DNA of 64,000 nt from Glaciecola petra. Lineage in GTDB: Bacteria; Pseudomonadota; Gammaproteobacteria; Enterobacterales; Alteromonadaceae. The translations under genes and the position numbers were made by a program. The notes beneath the pieces are model-generated. The model was not told the DNA's origin, made no database searches, and was given only the letters and a program-made list of their open reading frames with translations. Position 1 is the stretch's first letter, and every line of letters begins with the position of its first letter. Below are positions 1-7,698 of this stretch, piece after piece. Where the stretch lies: positions 558,001 through 622,000 of the forward strand of contig NZ_JAVRHX010000002.1 in NCBI RefSeq assembly GCF_031846345.1, given 5' to 3'.

Positions 1-341
1 AACAACTTTTGCCACAATAAGTCTAAAGAGAGGGGTTTTACTAGAAAATCATCAATACCACTTTCGAAGGCTTCTACCATCACATTTTGATTTTCGTCTG
101 CAGTTATCATCATGATTGGCGTATCAATTTTGGCGTGTTGTTTAAAATGTTTTATCGCTGTTATGCCGCTTCCATCCGGTAGGTTATTGTCCAACAGAAT
201 AAAATCGTATTCGGTATCTTTGATTTGACTTTTTGCAACGGCTAATGTTTGTGCAAGATCTACGACACATTCATTGGAACTTAAGAATGTGTCGATGATT
301 TCACCAAATAGATTATCGTCTTCAACAACTAATATACGCAT
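1..341 (-). CDS. Response regulator receiver-domain protein (partial, 3' end outside window)
   Basis: The start is an ATG at 339-341 and the frame is open to the window edge, so only the first ~113 residues are visible. The N-terminus MRILVVEDDNLFGE carries the acidic pocket (EDD). The presumed phosphoacceptor Asp lies in LLDNNLPDG at about residue 51, MMITAD supplies the conserved Thr, and FLVKP the conserved Lys. This is a CheY-like fold. Any output domain is beyond the window, so whether it is a stand-alone receiver or a longer regulator is unknown. The STAS gene lies 20 bases upstream on the same strand, followed by a chemoreceptor, so the three probably form one signalling operon read right to left. 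Confidence 0.9.
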   Translation of the reverse strand, partial: MRILVVEDDNLFGEIIDTFLSSNECVVDLAQTLAVAKSQIKDTEYDFILLDNNLPDGSGITAIKHFKQHAKIDTPIMMITADENQNVMVEAFESGIDDFLVKPLSLDLLWQKL

Positions 342-361
342 ATTGGCAGCTCGGCCTTGTA

Positions 362-643
362 TTAGGCTATTTCAAATAAACGGTCGAAATTTGCAATTTG
401 CAAGATTTCTTTAGCACTTTCTCTAGCACCTCGAATACGCACTTTGATATTCATTTGCTTCGCTTTCTTTTGAAAAAGTACCATCATGCCAAGCGCCGAA
501 CTATCTAAGTATCCGACTTTACTAAAATCGAGCGCGATTTCCTTAATGCCACTGTCGTTAAGAACGGCTTGATATTGGTCAGTAAATTGCTTGTGATAAC
601 TGAAATCAAAACGCTCAGGTACTTGTATTGTTTTTTCACTCAT
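362..643 (-). CDS. STAS-domain protein (anti-sigma factor antagonist-like)
   Basis: A 93-residue single STAS domain of the SpoIIAA/RsbV type. The central DSSALGMM segment (about residues 47-54) has the Ser-Ser-Ala-Leu-Gly signature where such proteins are phosphorylated by a partner kinase. Family members switch partners: unphosphorylated protein binds a kinase/anti-sigma factor or a phosphatase. It sits between a receiver-domain gene and a chemoreceptor gene on the same strand, which suggests a partner-switching branch of a chemotaxis or surface-behaviour pathway rather than general stress sigma control. No cognate HPK/anti-sigma gene is visible; it may lie beyond the left edge. Confidence 0.88.
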   Translation of the reverse strand: MSEKTIQVPERFDFSYHKQFTDQYQAVLNDSGIKEIALDFSKVGYLDSSALGMMVLFQKKAKQMNIKVRIRGARESAKEILQIANFDRLFEIA

Positions 644-684
644 TGCTAGTTCTTCCTTTCGGTTCGCATTGCTAGGTATTCGGT

Positions 685-1854
685 TTAAAATAGGTCGATA
701 TCGCCAGAATCCATGCTATTTGCTGATACTGGGTTGTGAGCTTGGAGATTGCGAGCTTGGAGCTCTTCCACATGGGAGTGCAATCGATTCATTGTTTCGT
801 TTAGGTTGTCTAATTGAATGTGATTTACTTGGTCTTGAATGAACTGAAGAGAACCGATAGTAAATGCTAAATTTTGTCCATTAATGTCGCCAAACTGGAG
901 ACCCCTGATCGAATTATGCAAGGCTTCATCAAGTTGTGCTGACACCGCTTGTAAACCTTCAGTAATTGATGAGTCTTGCTCAGCTTTAGCAATAATACTA
1001 AGCAAAGCTTCGTTAATTTCTTTTTTTGCATCAATAACATAGCTCACATCATAACTAGCGAGTTCACCTACATCTTTGGTCAACCCTTCTATTTGTTCAG
1101 ACATTGCTTTAAGTTGTTTTTGTATTGCTTCGCTGAATTGTGAAGACCGGTTTGAGAGCGACCTTACTTCGTCAGCAACAACCGCAAAGCCTCTGCCATG
1201 TTCACCTGCACGGGCGGCTTCGATAGCAGCGTTTAGTGCTAATAAGTTTGTTTGGTCTGAAATGCTGTCAATGTCTTTGACAGCTTTGAGAACCTCGGGC
1301 ACTGAATCGTAAATCTCAGTAACCTGGTCTAGTAATGCCATGCTCGATGCTGACATATCTACTGTTGATTTGATGAATTTGTCTAGTGTTTCGCCGGTAC
1401 TCCCAGCAAAGGTACGCATTTTTTCACTATGCATGATCTCTGAGTCATCATCGGATGTGATAAGTGATTGGATGGTTTCCATTTGTTGCGTTACTAATGA
1501 TTGTAACCTATCAAAGCTAGTACTGAGGGTAGTAACGGCATCATCTTGAGTACTTTTTATGTCACTCATGTTATTTTCGCATTCTTTCATTGCAAGTAGT
1601 GCTTCAGATCGTAGTTGATCGAATTGTTCGGCCTTACTGTTTATGAGGGGCGCTTCGTTTACGATATCAACCGCAATTGCGGTTTGGTCATTGCTTGTGC
1701 CGAGATGCAATAGATGGGTATACAAGATACATCCTGACAAACCGAAAATGGCAATGCCAAGACTGATAGTATGAAACCCGAAAAACATAAGACCTACTGC
1801 CAGCAATATAGTAAGACTGCTAGCGACCAATGTATAAAGCGATACCTTGTTCAT
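685..1854 (-). CDS. Methyl-accepting chemotaxis protein without a periplasmic sensor domain
   Basis: About 389 residues. I chose the ATG at 1854 (MNKVSLYTL...) over the longer frame to 1953 because a purine-rich AAGAGAAAAGA precedes it and the first membrane segment then follows directly. Two adjacent hydrophobic segments (about residues 5-45) have almost no loop between them, so there is no extracellular ligand domain. The cytoplasmic signalling hairpin tip with ALNAAIEAARAGEHGRGFAV is intact, so it should couple to CheA/CheW. The protein ends in GDIDLF, a tail nearly shared with the response regulator at 46251-47408 (GDVDLF). The absence of a sensor domain suggests it reads an intracellular or membrane cue, or acts with the neighbouring STAS and receiver proteins. 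Confidence 0.92.
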   Translation of the reverse strand: MNKVSLYTLVASSLTILLAVGLMFFGFHTISLGIAIFGLSGCILYTHLLHLGTSNDQTAIAVDIVNEAPLINSKAEQFDQLRSEALLAMKECENNMSDIKSTQDDAVTTLSTSFDRLQSLVTQQMETIQSLITSDDDSEIMHSEKMRTFAGSTGETLDKFIKSTVDMSASSMALLDQVTEIYDSVPEVLKAVKDIDSISDQTNLLALNAAIEAARAGEHGRGFAVVADEVRSLSNRSSQFSEAIQKQLKAMSEQIEGLTKDVGELASYDVSYVIDAKKEINEALLSIIAKAEQDSSITEGLQAVSAQLDEALHNSIRGLQFGDINGQNLAFTIGSLQFIQDQVNHIQLDNLNETMNRLHSHVEELQARNLQAHNPVSANSMDSGDIDLF

Positions 1855-2029
1855 TCTTTTCTCTTGATGACGCAACGCATTCCCAAGATTGGACGTTTGA
1901 GCCTTGCACATTAGATGCACAATTTGCCTATGCGCATCATACATTGCGCACAATAGTCCTCACTGAGCAAAATACGTTAAGATTAATGCCTAGTAAGGGT
2001 ATCGTATGAAAATGGGAAAAGTTTAGTAA

Positions 2030-4183
2030 CTAATTGGATTTAGGTAAGGTGTTTTTGGCATGCGTGGCAAAAGGTTCCGCTTTCATAAAACCTGTCACTC
2101 TAGCACGCTCGAGCTCTTGCCCATTTAAGTTGAAAAACATAATCGTTGGCAAGCCGATAATATTAAATTTTTCCTGAAACTCTAAGTTGCTTGGTGTATT
2201 TTCAGTTAAATCAATTTGCATCCAAACTACTTCTGATAATGCATCAACCACTTGAGGGTCTGGAAACGTGTATTTTTCAAACTCTTCACAAGCCTTACAC
2301 CATGTGGCGTAGAGGTCTAACATAACGGTTTTACCTGAGGCATTCGCATCAGCAAGTTTTTGCTCAAAATCTGTAAGATCACGAACGACCATAAACTCTG
2401 GATGACCTTGTTCATGAGCAAGATTGTTGCTTGTTGTGCCCAAAAGAGTAGGTATCCAATTCATTTTTTGTAAGGCTACTATTGTGAACAAAATACTAAT
2501 CATTAAACCCGATGCAGCAATAAGTGTCCTAACACCTTTCATGAAAGTGGTCTGTGTTGCTTGATTGACGGTGTACCAGTATGTAAATAGACCTAAACCT
2601 AAGGCAGCCCAGAGTAAATCAGTCCAGTCTGCGATAATAAAGCGTTCAACAAATAAAATCGCTACCGTTAGCATCATGAATCCAAATGTCACTTTAATAA
2701 CATTCATCCAACTGCCTGCTTTGGGTAATAATTTGCCACCGGTAACACCAAATAGTATCAATGGAATACCCATACCGATACTGAGCGCATAAAGTGCAGA
2801 AAACCCGAAAATTAAACTATCGCTTTGTGCAACCACGATCAATACTGCGGTAAGTGGCGCCGTTGTGCATGGCGAGGCGACTAAGCCCGAGACCACACCC
2901 ATAATAAAGACACCCCAATAATTACCTTGTTTTTGTTCGCCACTTAAGCCATTAAGTTTTTCTTGCCATTTAGCAGGCATTTGAATTTCGTATAAACCAA
3001 ACATAGCTAATGCCAATGCTACAAACAGAATAATAAACACCCCTAATAGAATAGGATGTTGTAATGCGGCTTGAAACTGCACGCCCGCTGAAGCAACAAT
3101 AAGGCCTAATATAGAATAAGTAATAGCCATACCTTGCACATAAACAAAAGACAGCGTAAATGCATGTGATGCTTTAATATCTTTTTTGCCTTTGCCAATT
3201 ACAATGCTCGATAAAATTGGGTACATTGGATACACACATGGGGTAAATGCTAGACCTAAGCCCAGCAAAGCCAACAGACCTAAGCTAATAAAAACACTTT
3301 GGTCAGACAGCAGTTTTTCAGCCAGCGTAAACTGCGAAGAAACCGCGCTACTTGTATCGCTTTGGCTATTGTTTGCCAATGAAGGGTTTGCACTACTAGC
3401 ACTATTGGAGGCTGATAAATTTTGTTTAATCGTAGTCGTTTGGTAACACAAACCGCTGTCGGCACAACCCTGATAACTAAATTCCACTGTGTCATCAGCG
3501 CCATTAGCTAGAATATCGTTTTCAGTGCTTAAAATAGGGTAACTTAAGGTGGTTTGTTGCCCATTATTGGTTATATTCGGAGCACCTAACTCTCTGAAAA
3601 AGGCATCGATGACAAAAGCGTTTTGATTAAACTGAAAACCTATATCACTCGCAACTGTCACAACAATGTTGTCTTGGATTTTCTCAATGTTGGCTGAAAA
3701 CACTTCTTCTGGAGTGGGAAGACCGCTATCAAACTCCGACAAAAATACCACTTTTGTAGTGGGTGGATAGCACAAGCCAGCTTTAGCACAACCTTGGAAT
3801 CTAATTTTGACTGAACTGTCTTGTTTGGCCCTAATGATAGGATATGACATTTCCATATCGACAAAAAACACGTCAGAAAGGCCAAAAAATTCGTCTTCTA
3901 TTTGCTCGTGCTGGGGGTAAGTGGCTGCGCCAAGCGTCGCATTTTTGGTGCTAGTTTTAAATTGTTTTTTGTATAGGTAATAACCGTCGGCAATATCCCA
4001 TTTAATGATAAGTTGATCACCACGTTGCTCAAAATCAAAGCCGAATGCCTCATCTACTTTCAAATACTTGGGTGAATCGTTAAATAATGAGTCTGGGGTC
4101 TGCTGAGCAAAACCAATATTACTCGCAACAAATAAAGATAAAAACCCGAGAAAAAAAGTAACTTTTGACCAAGCGTTATGCAT
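2030..4183 (-). CDS. dsbD: Thiol:disulfide interchange protein DsbD with duplicated N-terminal motif
   Basis: A 717-residue inner-membrane protein that passes electrons from cytoplasmic thioredoxin to periplasmic DsbC/DsbG-type partners. A signal peptide (about 1-26) is followed by an nDsbD domain with the redox pair in QGCAKAGLCYPP (C132/C138). A second copy of the motif, QGCADSGLCY (C240/C246), follows in a shorter second segment. The transmembrane part carries the Cys pair in FTPCVYP and ASPCTTAP. The C-terminal thioredoxin-like domain has WCKAC. E. coli DsbD is about 565 residues, so the extra ~150 correspond to the second alpha-like segment. It is transcribed leftward, divergently from fxsA. 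Confidence 0.95.
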   Translation of the reverse strand: MHNAWSKVTFFLGFLSLFVASNIGFAQQTPDSLFNDSPKYLKVDEAFGFDFEQRGDQLIIKWDIADGYYLYKKQFKTSTKNATLGAATYPQHEQIEDEFFGLSDVFFVDMEMSYPIIRAKQDSSVKIRFQGCAKAGLCYPPTTKVVFLSEFDSGLPTPEEVFSANIEKIQDNIVVTVASDIGFQFNQNAFVIDAFFRELGAPNITNNGQQTTLSYPILSTENDILANGADDTVEFSYQGCADSGLCYQTTTIKQNLSASNSASSANPSLANNSQSDTSSAVSSQFTLAEKLLSDQSVFISLGLLALLGLGLAFTPCVYPMYPILSSIVIGKGKKDIKASHAFTLSFVYVQGMAITYSILGLIVASAGVQFQAALQHPILLGVFIILFVALALAMFGLYEIQMPAKWQEKLNGLSGEQKQGNYWGVFIMGVVSGLVASPCTTAPLTAVLIVVAQSDSLIFGFSALYALSIGMGIPLILFGVTGGKLLPKAGSWMNVIKVTFGFMMLTVAILFVERFIIADWTDLLWAALGLGLFTYWYTVNQATQTTFMKGVRTLIAASGLMISILFTIVALQKMNWIPTLLGTTSNNLAHEQGHPEFMVVRDLTDFEQKLADANASGKTVMLDLYATWCKACEEFEKYTFPDPQVVDALSEVVWMQIDLTENTPSNLEFQEKFNIIGLPTIMFFNLNGQELERARVTGFMKAEPFATHAKNTLPKSN

Positions 4184-4387
4184 GAATTAATCCTAGCAAA
4201 AAATAGAGTGTCGGCGAATAGACCATGAAACCACATAAAAACTTTCACATTTGCTGGGTTTAAACCTGGAAGTCTTTAGCCAACAAACAAGCGCATAGGT
4301 TAACATACTATTATTCCGCATTTTTAGATTGATTAATTCATGGGTGTCCCAACTTATACTTAAGCCCATGAAGAGAAGGAAAATTGT

Positions 4388-4891
4388 ATGCTGCCATTAT
4401 TTTTGTTGTTCGTCATACTGCCTATAGCCGAAATCATGTTACTAATTAATGTGTCGGCCAGTATTGGTGGCTGGAATACGTTTTTTATTGTTATTGTGAC
4501 TGCATTTTTTGGTGCTTATTTTGTGCGTCAGCAGGGGTTTTCTCTTCTTAATACCATGCAGACTAAAATGGCGAGTGGGCAGGCACCCAGTTCTGAAATG
4601 GCTCAAGGTTTGTTGCTACTGGTTGCTGGTGTGCTGCTCATTACGCCCGGGTTTATTACTGATGCCCTCGGGTTTTTATTTACGCTACCATTTAGCCGAG
4701 AGCCGATCGCTCGCTTTTTAATGAGCAGAATTAACTTCCAAACGATGGGCGGTGCAGCACATCAGCAATTTAGAGATCAGCAAGGCACTGAACAAAACCA
4801 CCACCAAAGTAAGGGTGACATTATTGATGGTGAATACGAAGACAAAACCGACGCTGATAGGGCAAATGACGAAAAAAACCGCCTAAATTGA
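4388..4891 (+). CDS. fxsA: FxsA family membrane protein
   Basis: A 167-residue cytoplasmic membrane protein of the FxsA family, named for suppression of F-plasmid exclusion of phage T7 when overproduced. It begins MLPLFLLFVILPIAEIML, typical of the family. Several hydrophobic segments occupy about residues 1-105, including GVLLITPGFITDALGFL, a family hallmark. The tail is hydrophilic and rich in Q, H, D and E. A GAAGGA ribosome site precedes the ATG. It lies just upstream of groES-groEL, an order seen in many gammaproteobacteria. Confidence 0.92.
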   Translation: MLPLFLLFVILPIAEIMLLINVSASIGGWNTFFIVIVTAFFGAYFVRQQGFSLLNTMQTKMASGQAPSSEMAQGLLLLVAGVLLITPGFITDALGFLFTLPFSREPIARFLMSRINFQTMGGAAHQQFRDQQGTEQNHHQSKGDIIDGEYEDKTDADRANDEKNRLN

Positions 4892-4910
4892 ATTTTTTTT
4901 TGCTTTAGGT

Positions 4911-4937
4911 CTTGAGATTGATTGCCTAGCCCCCAAC
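4911..4937 (+). promoter_or_regulatory. Sigma-32 (heat-shock) type promoter for groES-groEL
   Basis: CTTGAGA at 4911-4917 resembles the sigma-32 -35 element (CTTGAAA). After 12 bases comes CCCCCAACT from 4930, resembling the CCCCATNT -10 element. Transcription would start near 4945, leaving a 5' leader of about 145 bases before groES. No CIRCE-type inverted repeat (HrcA site) was recognised in the leader. The match was made by eye. Confidence 0.6.
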
Positions 4938-5088
4938 TATCTACCAACTTAGATTTGTGCCCCTTGAGATAGACATTATTCAAAGCGCATAGCAGGTGTT
5001 GTTGACTTAAGCTTTAAAGCCAATAACAACTTAACTTAAACCCTTATGTTAATAAGAATGTTTACATGAATTTTCAGGAGATTTGAAA

Positions 5089-5379
5089 ATGGCAATTCGT
5101 CCTTTACATGACCGCGTCATCATTAAACGCGAAGAAGTAGAAAGTAAGTCTGCCGGTGGTATTGTGCTCACTGGTTCGGCTGCTGAAAAATCGACTCGCG
5201 GCAAAATAATTGCTGTGGGTAACGGTCGCGTTTTAGAAAATGGCGACGTGAAAGCACTCGACGTTAAAGTTGGTGATAGCGTAATTTTTAGTGAAGGTTA
5301 TGGCGTTAAAACTGAAAAGTTAGACGGTGAAGAAGTGCTCATCCTTAGCGAGAGCGATATTCTTGCGGTTGTAGAATAA
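5089..5379 (+). CDS. groES: Co-chaperonin GroES
   Basis: A 96-residue GroES (Cpn10) that caps the GroEL folding chamber in the cytoplasm. It begins MAIRPLHDRVIIKREE and contains the mobile-loop segment around SAGGIVLTG. The upstream in-frame TTG at 5083 is rejected: AGGAG at 5076-5080 is 8 bases before the ATG at 5089 but only 2 before the TTG, and the ATG gives the family's usual length. It is the first gene of the groES-groEL operon, with 97 bases between the two. Confidence 0.98.
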   Translation: MAIRPLHDRVIIKREEVESKSAGGIVLTGSAAEKSTRGKIIAVGNGRVLENGDVKALDVKVGDSVIFSEGYGVKTEKLDGEEVLILSESDILAVVE

Positions 5380-5476
5380 GCCCAAAAAAATAATCCATAT
5401 GAGCTAGCTGATAGTCACTCAGCAAATAGTTACTCAGCAAACTTGTTTGAAAATCAATTATTAGAGGAAAATAACA

Positions 5477-7126
5477 ATGGCAGCTAAAGAAGTTTATTTT
5501 GGCGACGACGCTCGCGCAAAAATGCTTAAAGGTGTTAACGTATTAGCAAATGCGGTACGTGTAACTTTGGGGCCAAAAGGCCGTAATGTAGTATTAGAAA
5601 AATCATTTGGCGCACCTACTATCACTAAAGACGGTGTATCTGTAGCGAAAGAAATCGAACTAGAAGATAAGTTCGAAAACATGGGCGCTCAAATGGTAAA
5701 AGAAGTGGCGTCTAAAGCGAACGACGAAGCCGGTGACGGCACCACTACTGCTACCGTACTTGCACAAGCAATTGTGACTGAAGGTTTAAAATCGGTTGCA
5801 GCTGGCATGAATCCAATGGATCTTAAGCGCGGTATCGACAAAGCGGTTGTCGCTGCTGTTGAAGAATTAAAATCCCTTTCTACTGAATGTGCCGACAGCA
5901 AGTCTATTGCACAAGTAGGCACTATCTCTGCTAATTCTGACACTGTTGTTGGTGAAATCATTGCCGAAGCAATGGAAAAAGTGGGTAAAGAAGGTGTTAT
6001 TACTGTTGAAGAAGGTCAAGCTCTTCAAAATGAACTTGACGTCGTTGAGGGTATGCAGTTTGACCGCGGTTATTTGTCTCCGTACTTTATCAACAGCCAA
6101 GAAAATGGAACTGTTGAATTAGAAACACCATTTATTTTGTTGGTTGACAAAAAAGTATCAAACATTCGTGAGTTGCTTCCTACACTAGAAGCGGTAGCAA
6201 AATCTTCTAAGCCTTTGCTTATAATCGCAGAAGATGTTGAAGGTGAAGCTCTAGCAACACTTGTAGTAAACAACATGCGCGGCATTGTTAAAGTTGCTGC
6301 TGTTAAAGCACCTGGTTTTGGTGACCGTCGCAAAGCAATGCTACAAGATATCGCTACTTTAACCGGTGGTACGGTTATTTCTGAAGAAATTGGTCTTGAA
6401 CTAGAAAAAGTTCAACTTGAAGACTTAGGTACGGCTAAGCGTGTTGTGATTACTAAAGACAATACGACCGTTGTTGATGGAGCTGGCGAGCAAGATGCCA
6501 TAGAAGGCCGTTGCAACCAAATTCGTGCACAAGTTGAAGAGTCCTCTTCTGACTACGACAAAGAAAAGCTTCAAGAGCGCTTAGCTAAATTAGCTGGTGG
6601 TGTTGCAGTCATCAAAGTTGGCGCAGCGACTGAAGTTGAAATGAAAGAGAAAAAAGCCCGTGTTGAAGATGCATTACATGCAACACGCGCAGCAGTTGAA
6701 GAAGGTGTTGTAGCTGGTGGTGGTGTTGCACTAGTCCGAGCAGCTTCTAAAGTAGCAGAACTTAAAGGCGATAACGAAGACCAAACTCACGGTATCACAT
6801 TAGCGTTAAGAGCAATGGAAGCGCCATTGCGTCAAATTGCGTCTAATGCAGGTGCAGAGGCTTCTGTTGTGACAAACGCAGTTAAAAATGGCGAAGGCAA
6901 CTTTGGTTACAACGCAGGTAATGACAGCTACGGTGACATGATAGAAATGGGTATTCTTGACCCAACTAAAGTGACACGCTCAGCCCTTCAGTTTGCGGCA
7001 TCAATTGCAAGTTTGATGATCACTACCGAAGCGATGATTGCTGATGCTCCAGCCGAAGAAGGCGCAGGCGGTGCTCCTGCCATGCCTGATATGGGCGGCA
7101 TGGGTGGAATGGGCGGCATGATGTAA
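5477..7126 (+). CDS. groEL: Chaperonin GroEL
   Basis: A 549-residue cytoplasmic ATP-dependent chaperonin (Cpn60). It shows TLGPKGRNV near residue 30, the ATP-binding GDGTTTATVLA near residue 86, and the family signature around AAVEEGVVAGGGVAL near residue 405. It ends in the flexible GGM-repeat tail (GGMGGMGGMM). It is complete, with no frame problems. It follows groES after 97 bases and is followed by a strong intrinsic terminator, so the operon appears to be bicistronic. Confidence 0.99.
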   Translation: MAAKEVYFGDDARAKMLKGVNVLANAVRVTLGPKGRNVVLEKSFGAPTITKDGVSVAKEIELEDKFENMGAQMVKEVASKANDEAGDGTTTATVLAQAIVTEGLKSVAAGMNPMDLKRGIDKAVVAAVEELKSLSTECADSKSIAQVGTISANSDTVVGEIIAEAMEKVGKEGVITVEEGQALQNELDVVEGMQFDRGYLSPYFINSQENGTVELETPFILLVDKKVSNIRELLPTLEAVAKSSKPLLIIAEDVEGEALATLVVNNMRGIVKVAAVKAPGFGDRRKAMLQDIATLTGGTVISEEIGLELEKVQLEDLGTAKRVVITKDNTTVVDGAGEQDAIEGRCNQIRAQVEESSSDYDKEKLQERLAKLAGGVAVIKVGAATEVEMKEKKARVEDALHATRAAVEEGVVAGGGVALVRAASKVAELKGDNEDQTHGITLALRAMEAPLRQIASNAGAEASVVTNAVKNGEGNFGYNAGNDSYGDMIEMGILDPTKVTRSALQFAASIASLMITTEAMIADAPAEEGAGGAPAMPDMGGMGGMGGMM

Positions 7127-7168
7127 TAGATTTTAAATCTATTAGCCTCGCTCTAACCATTTAAACAG

Positions 7169-7200
7169 AAAGCCTGAATAGTGATATTCAGGCTTTTTTA
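7169..7200 (+). terminator. Rho-independent terminator of groES-groEL
   Basis: A perfect 12-base-pair stem: AAAGCCTGAATA (7169-7180) pairs with TATTCAGGCTTT (7185-7196) around the loop GTGA. The stem runs directly into a T tract. It lies 42 bases after the groEL stop. Confidence 0.92.
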
Positions 7201-7698
7201 TTGGCTGCTTATCAATATTTAATAATACTTTTTTTATGTTTTAAATGTGGGGAAGTAAAACCTACCTTACTGCCAAGCTTAATGAATTCTATGATACGAA
7301 AGCAGATATTTATGCCAATTTCGTTATGACCATAAATAATTTAGTTTGACAGCATATGTTGCGAGTAAAAAATAAACACAGCACTTAATACCGCTTTCAT
7401 TTGCCCGACAATAGCCATTGATATCTGCATTTATCGCATATCTAACCGCACCAAATTTGCCAGGGGGAAAAATGTAGTTGAAGTAGAAAAGAAACTTTTA
7501 ACAGCGGTACCTGCTGAGTTTAAAAGCAAAACAGAATAAAAACCTTTATAGAAAATACTGGTGTCAAAGTAAAAAGCTACTGATTAAACCTTATAGATAG
7601 ATTGAGTAAAGCTTTTGTAAATAACCTTTAACCCTAAAACGACTTTTGCTAGCGTGAGCTACCATGGTTTCAATCTGTAGTGTAGTAGGATGGTTAAT
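7201..7698 (+). other. About 500 bases without a gene; possible decayed coding remnants
   Basis: AT-rich stretch with no intact gene. Two short open pieces on the plus strand read like protein. One ends in LNEFYDTKADIYANF plus a short tail and a stop, around 7255-7347. The other ends in KKLLTAVPAEFKSKTE and a stop, around 7470-7540. They are separated by several stops in all frames. They may be relics of one small gene, but I could not assign a family. No promoter or structured RNA was recognised with confidence. Confidence 0.3.
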
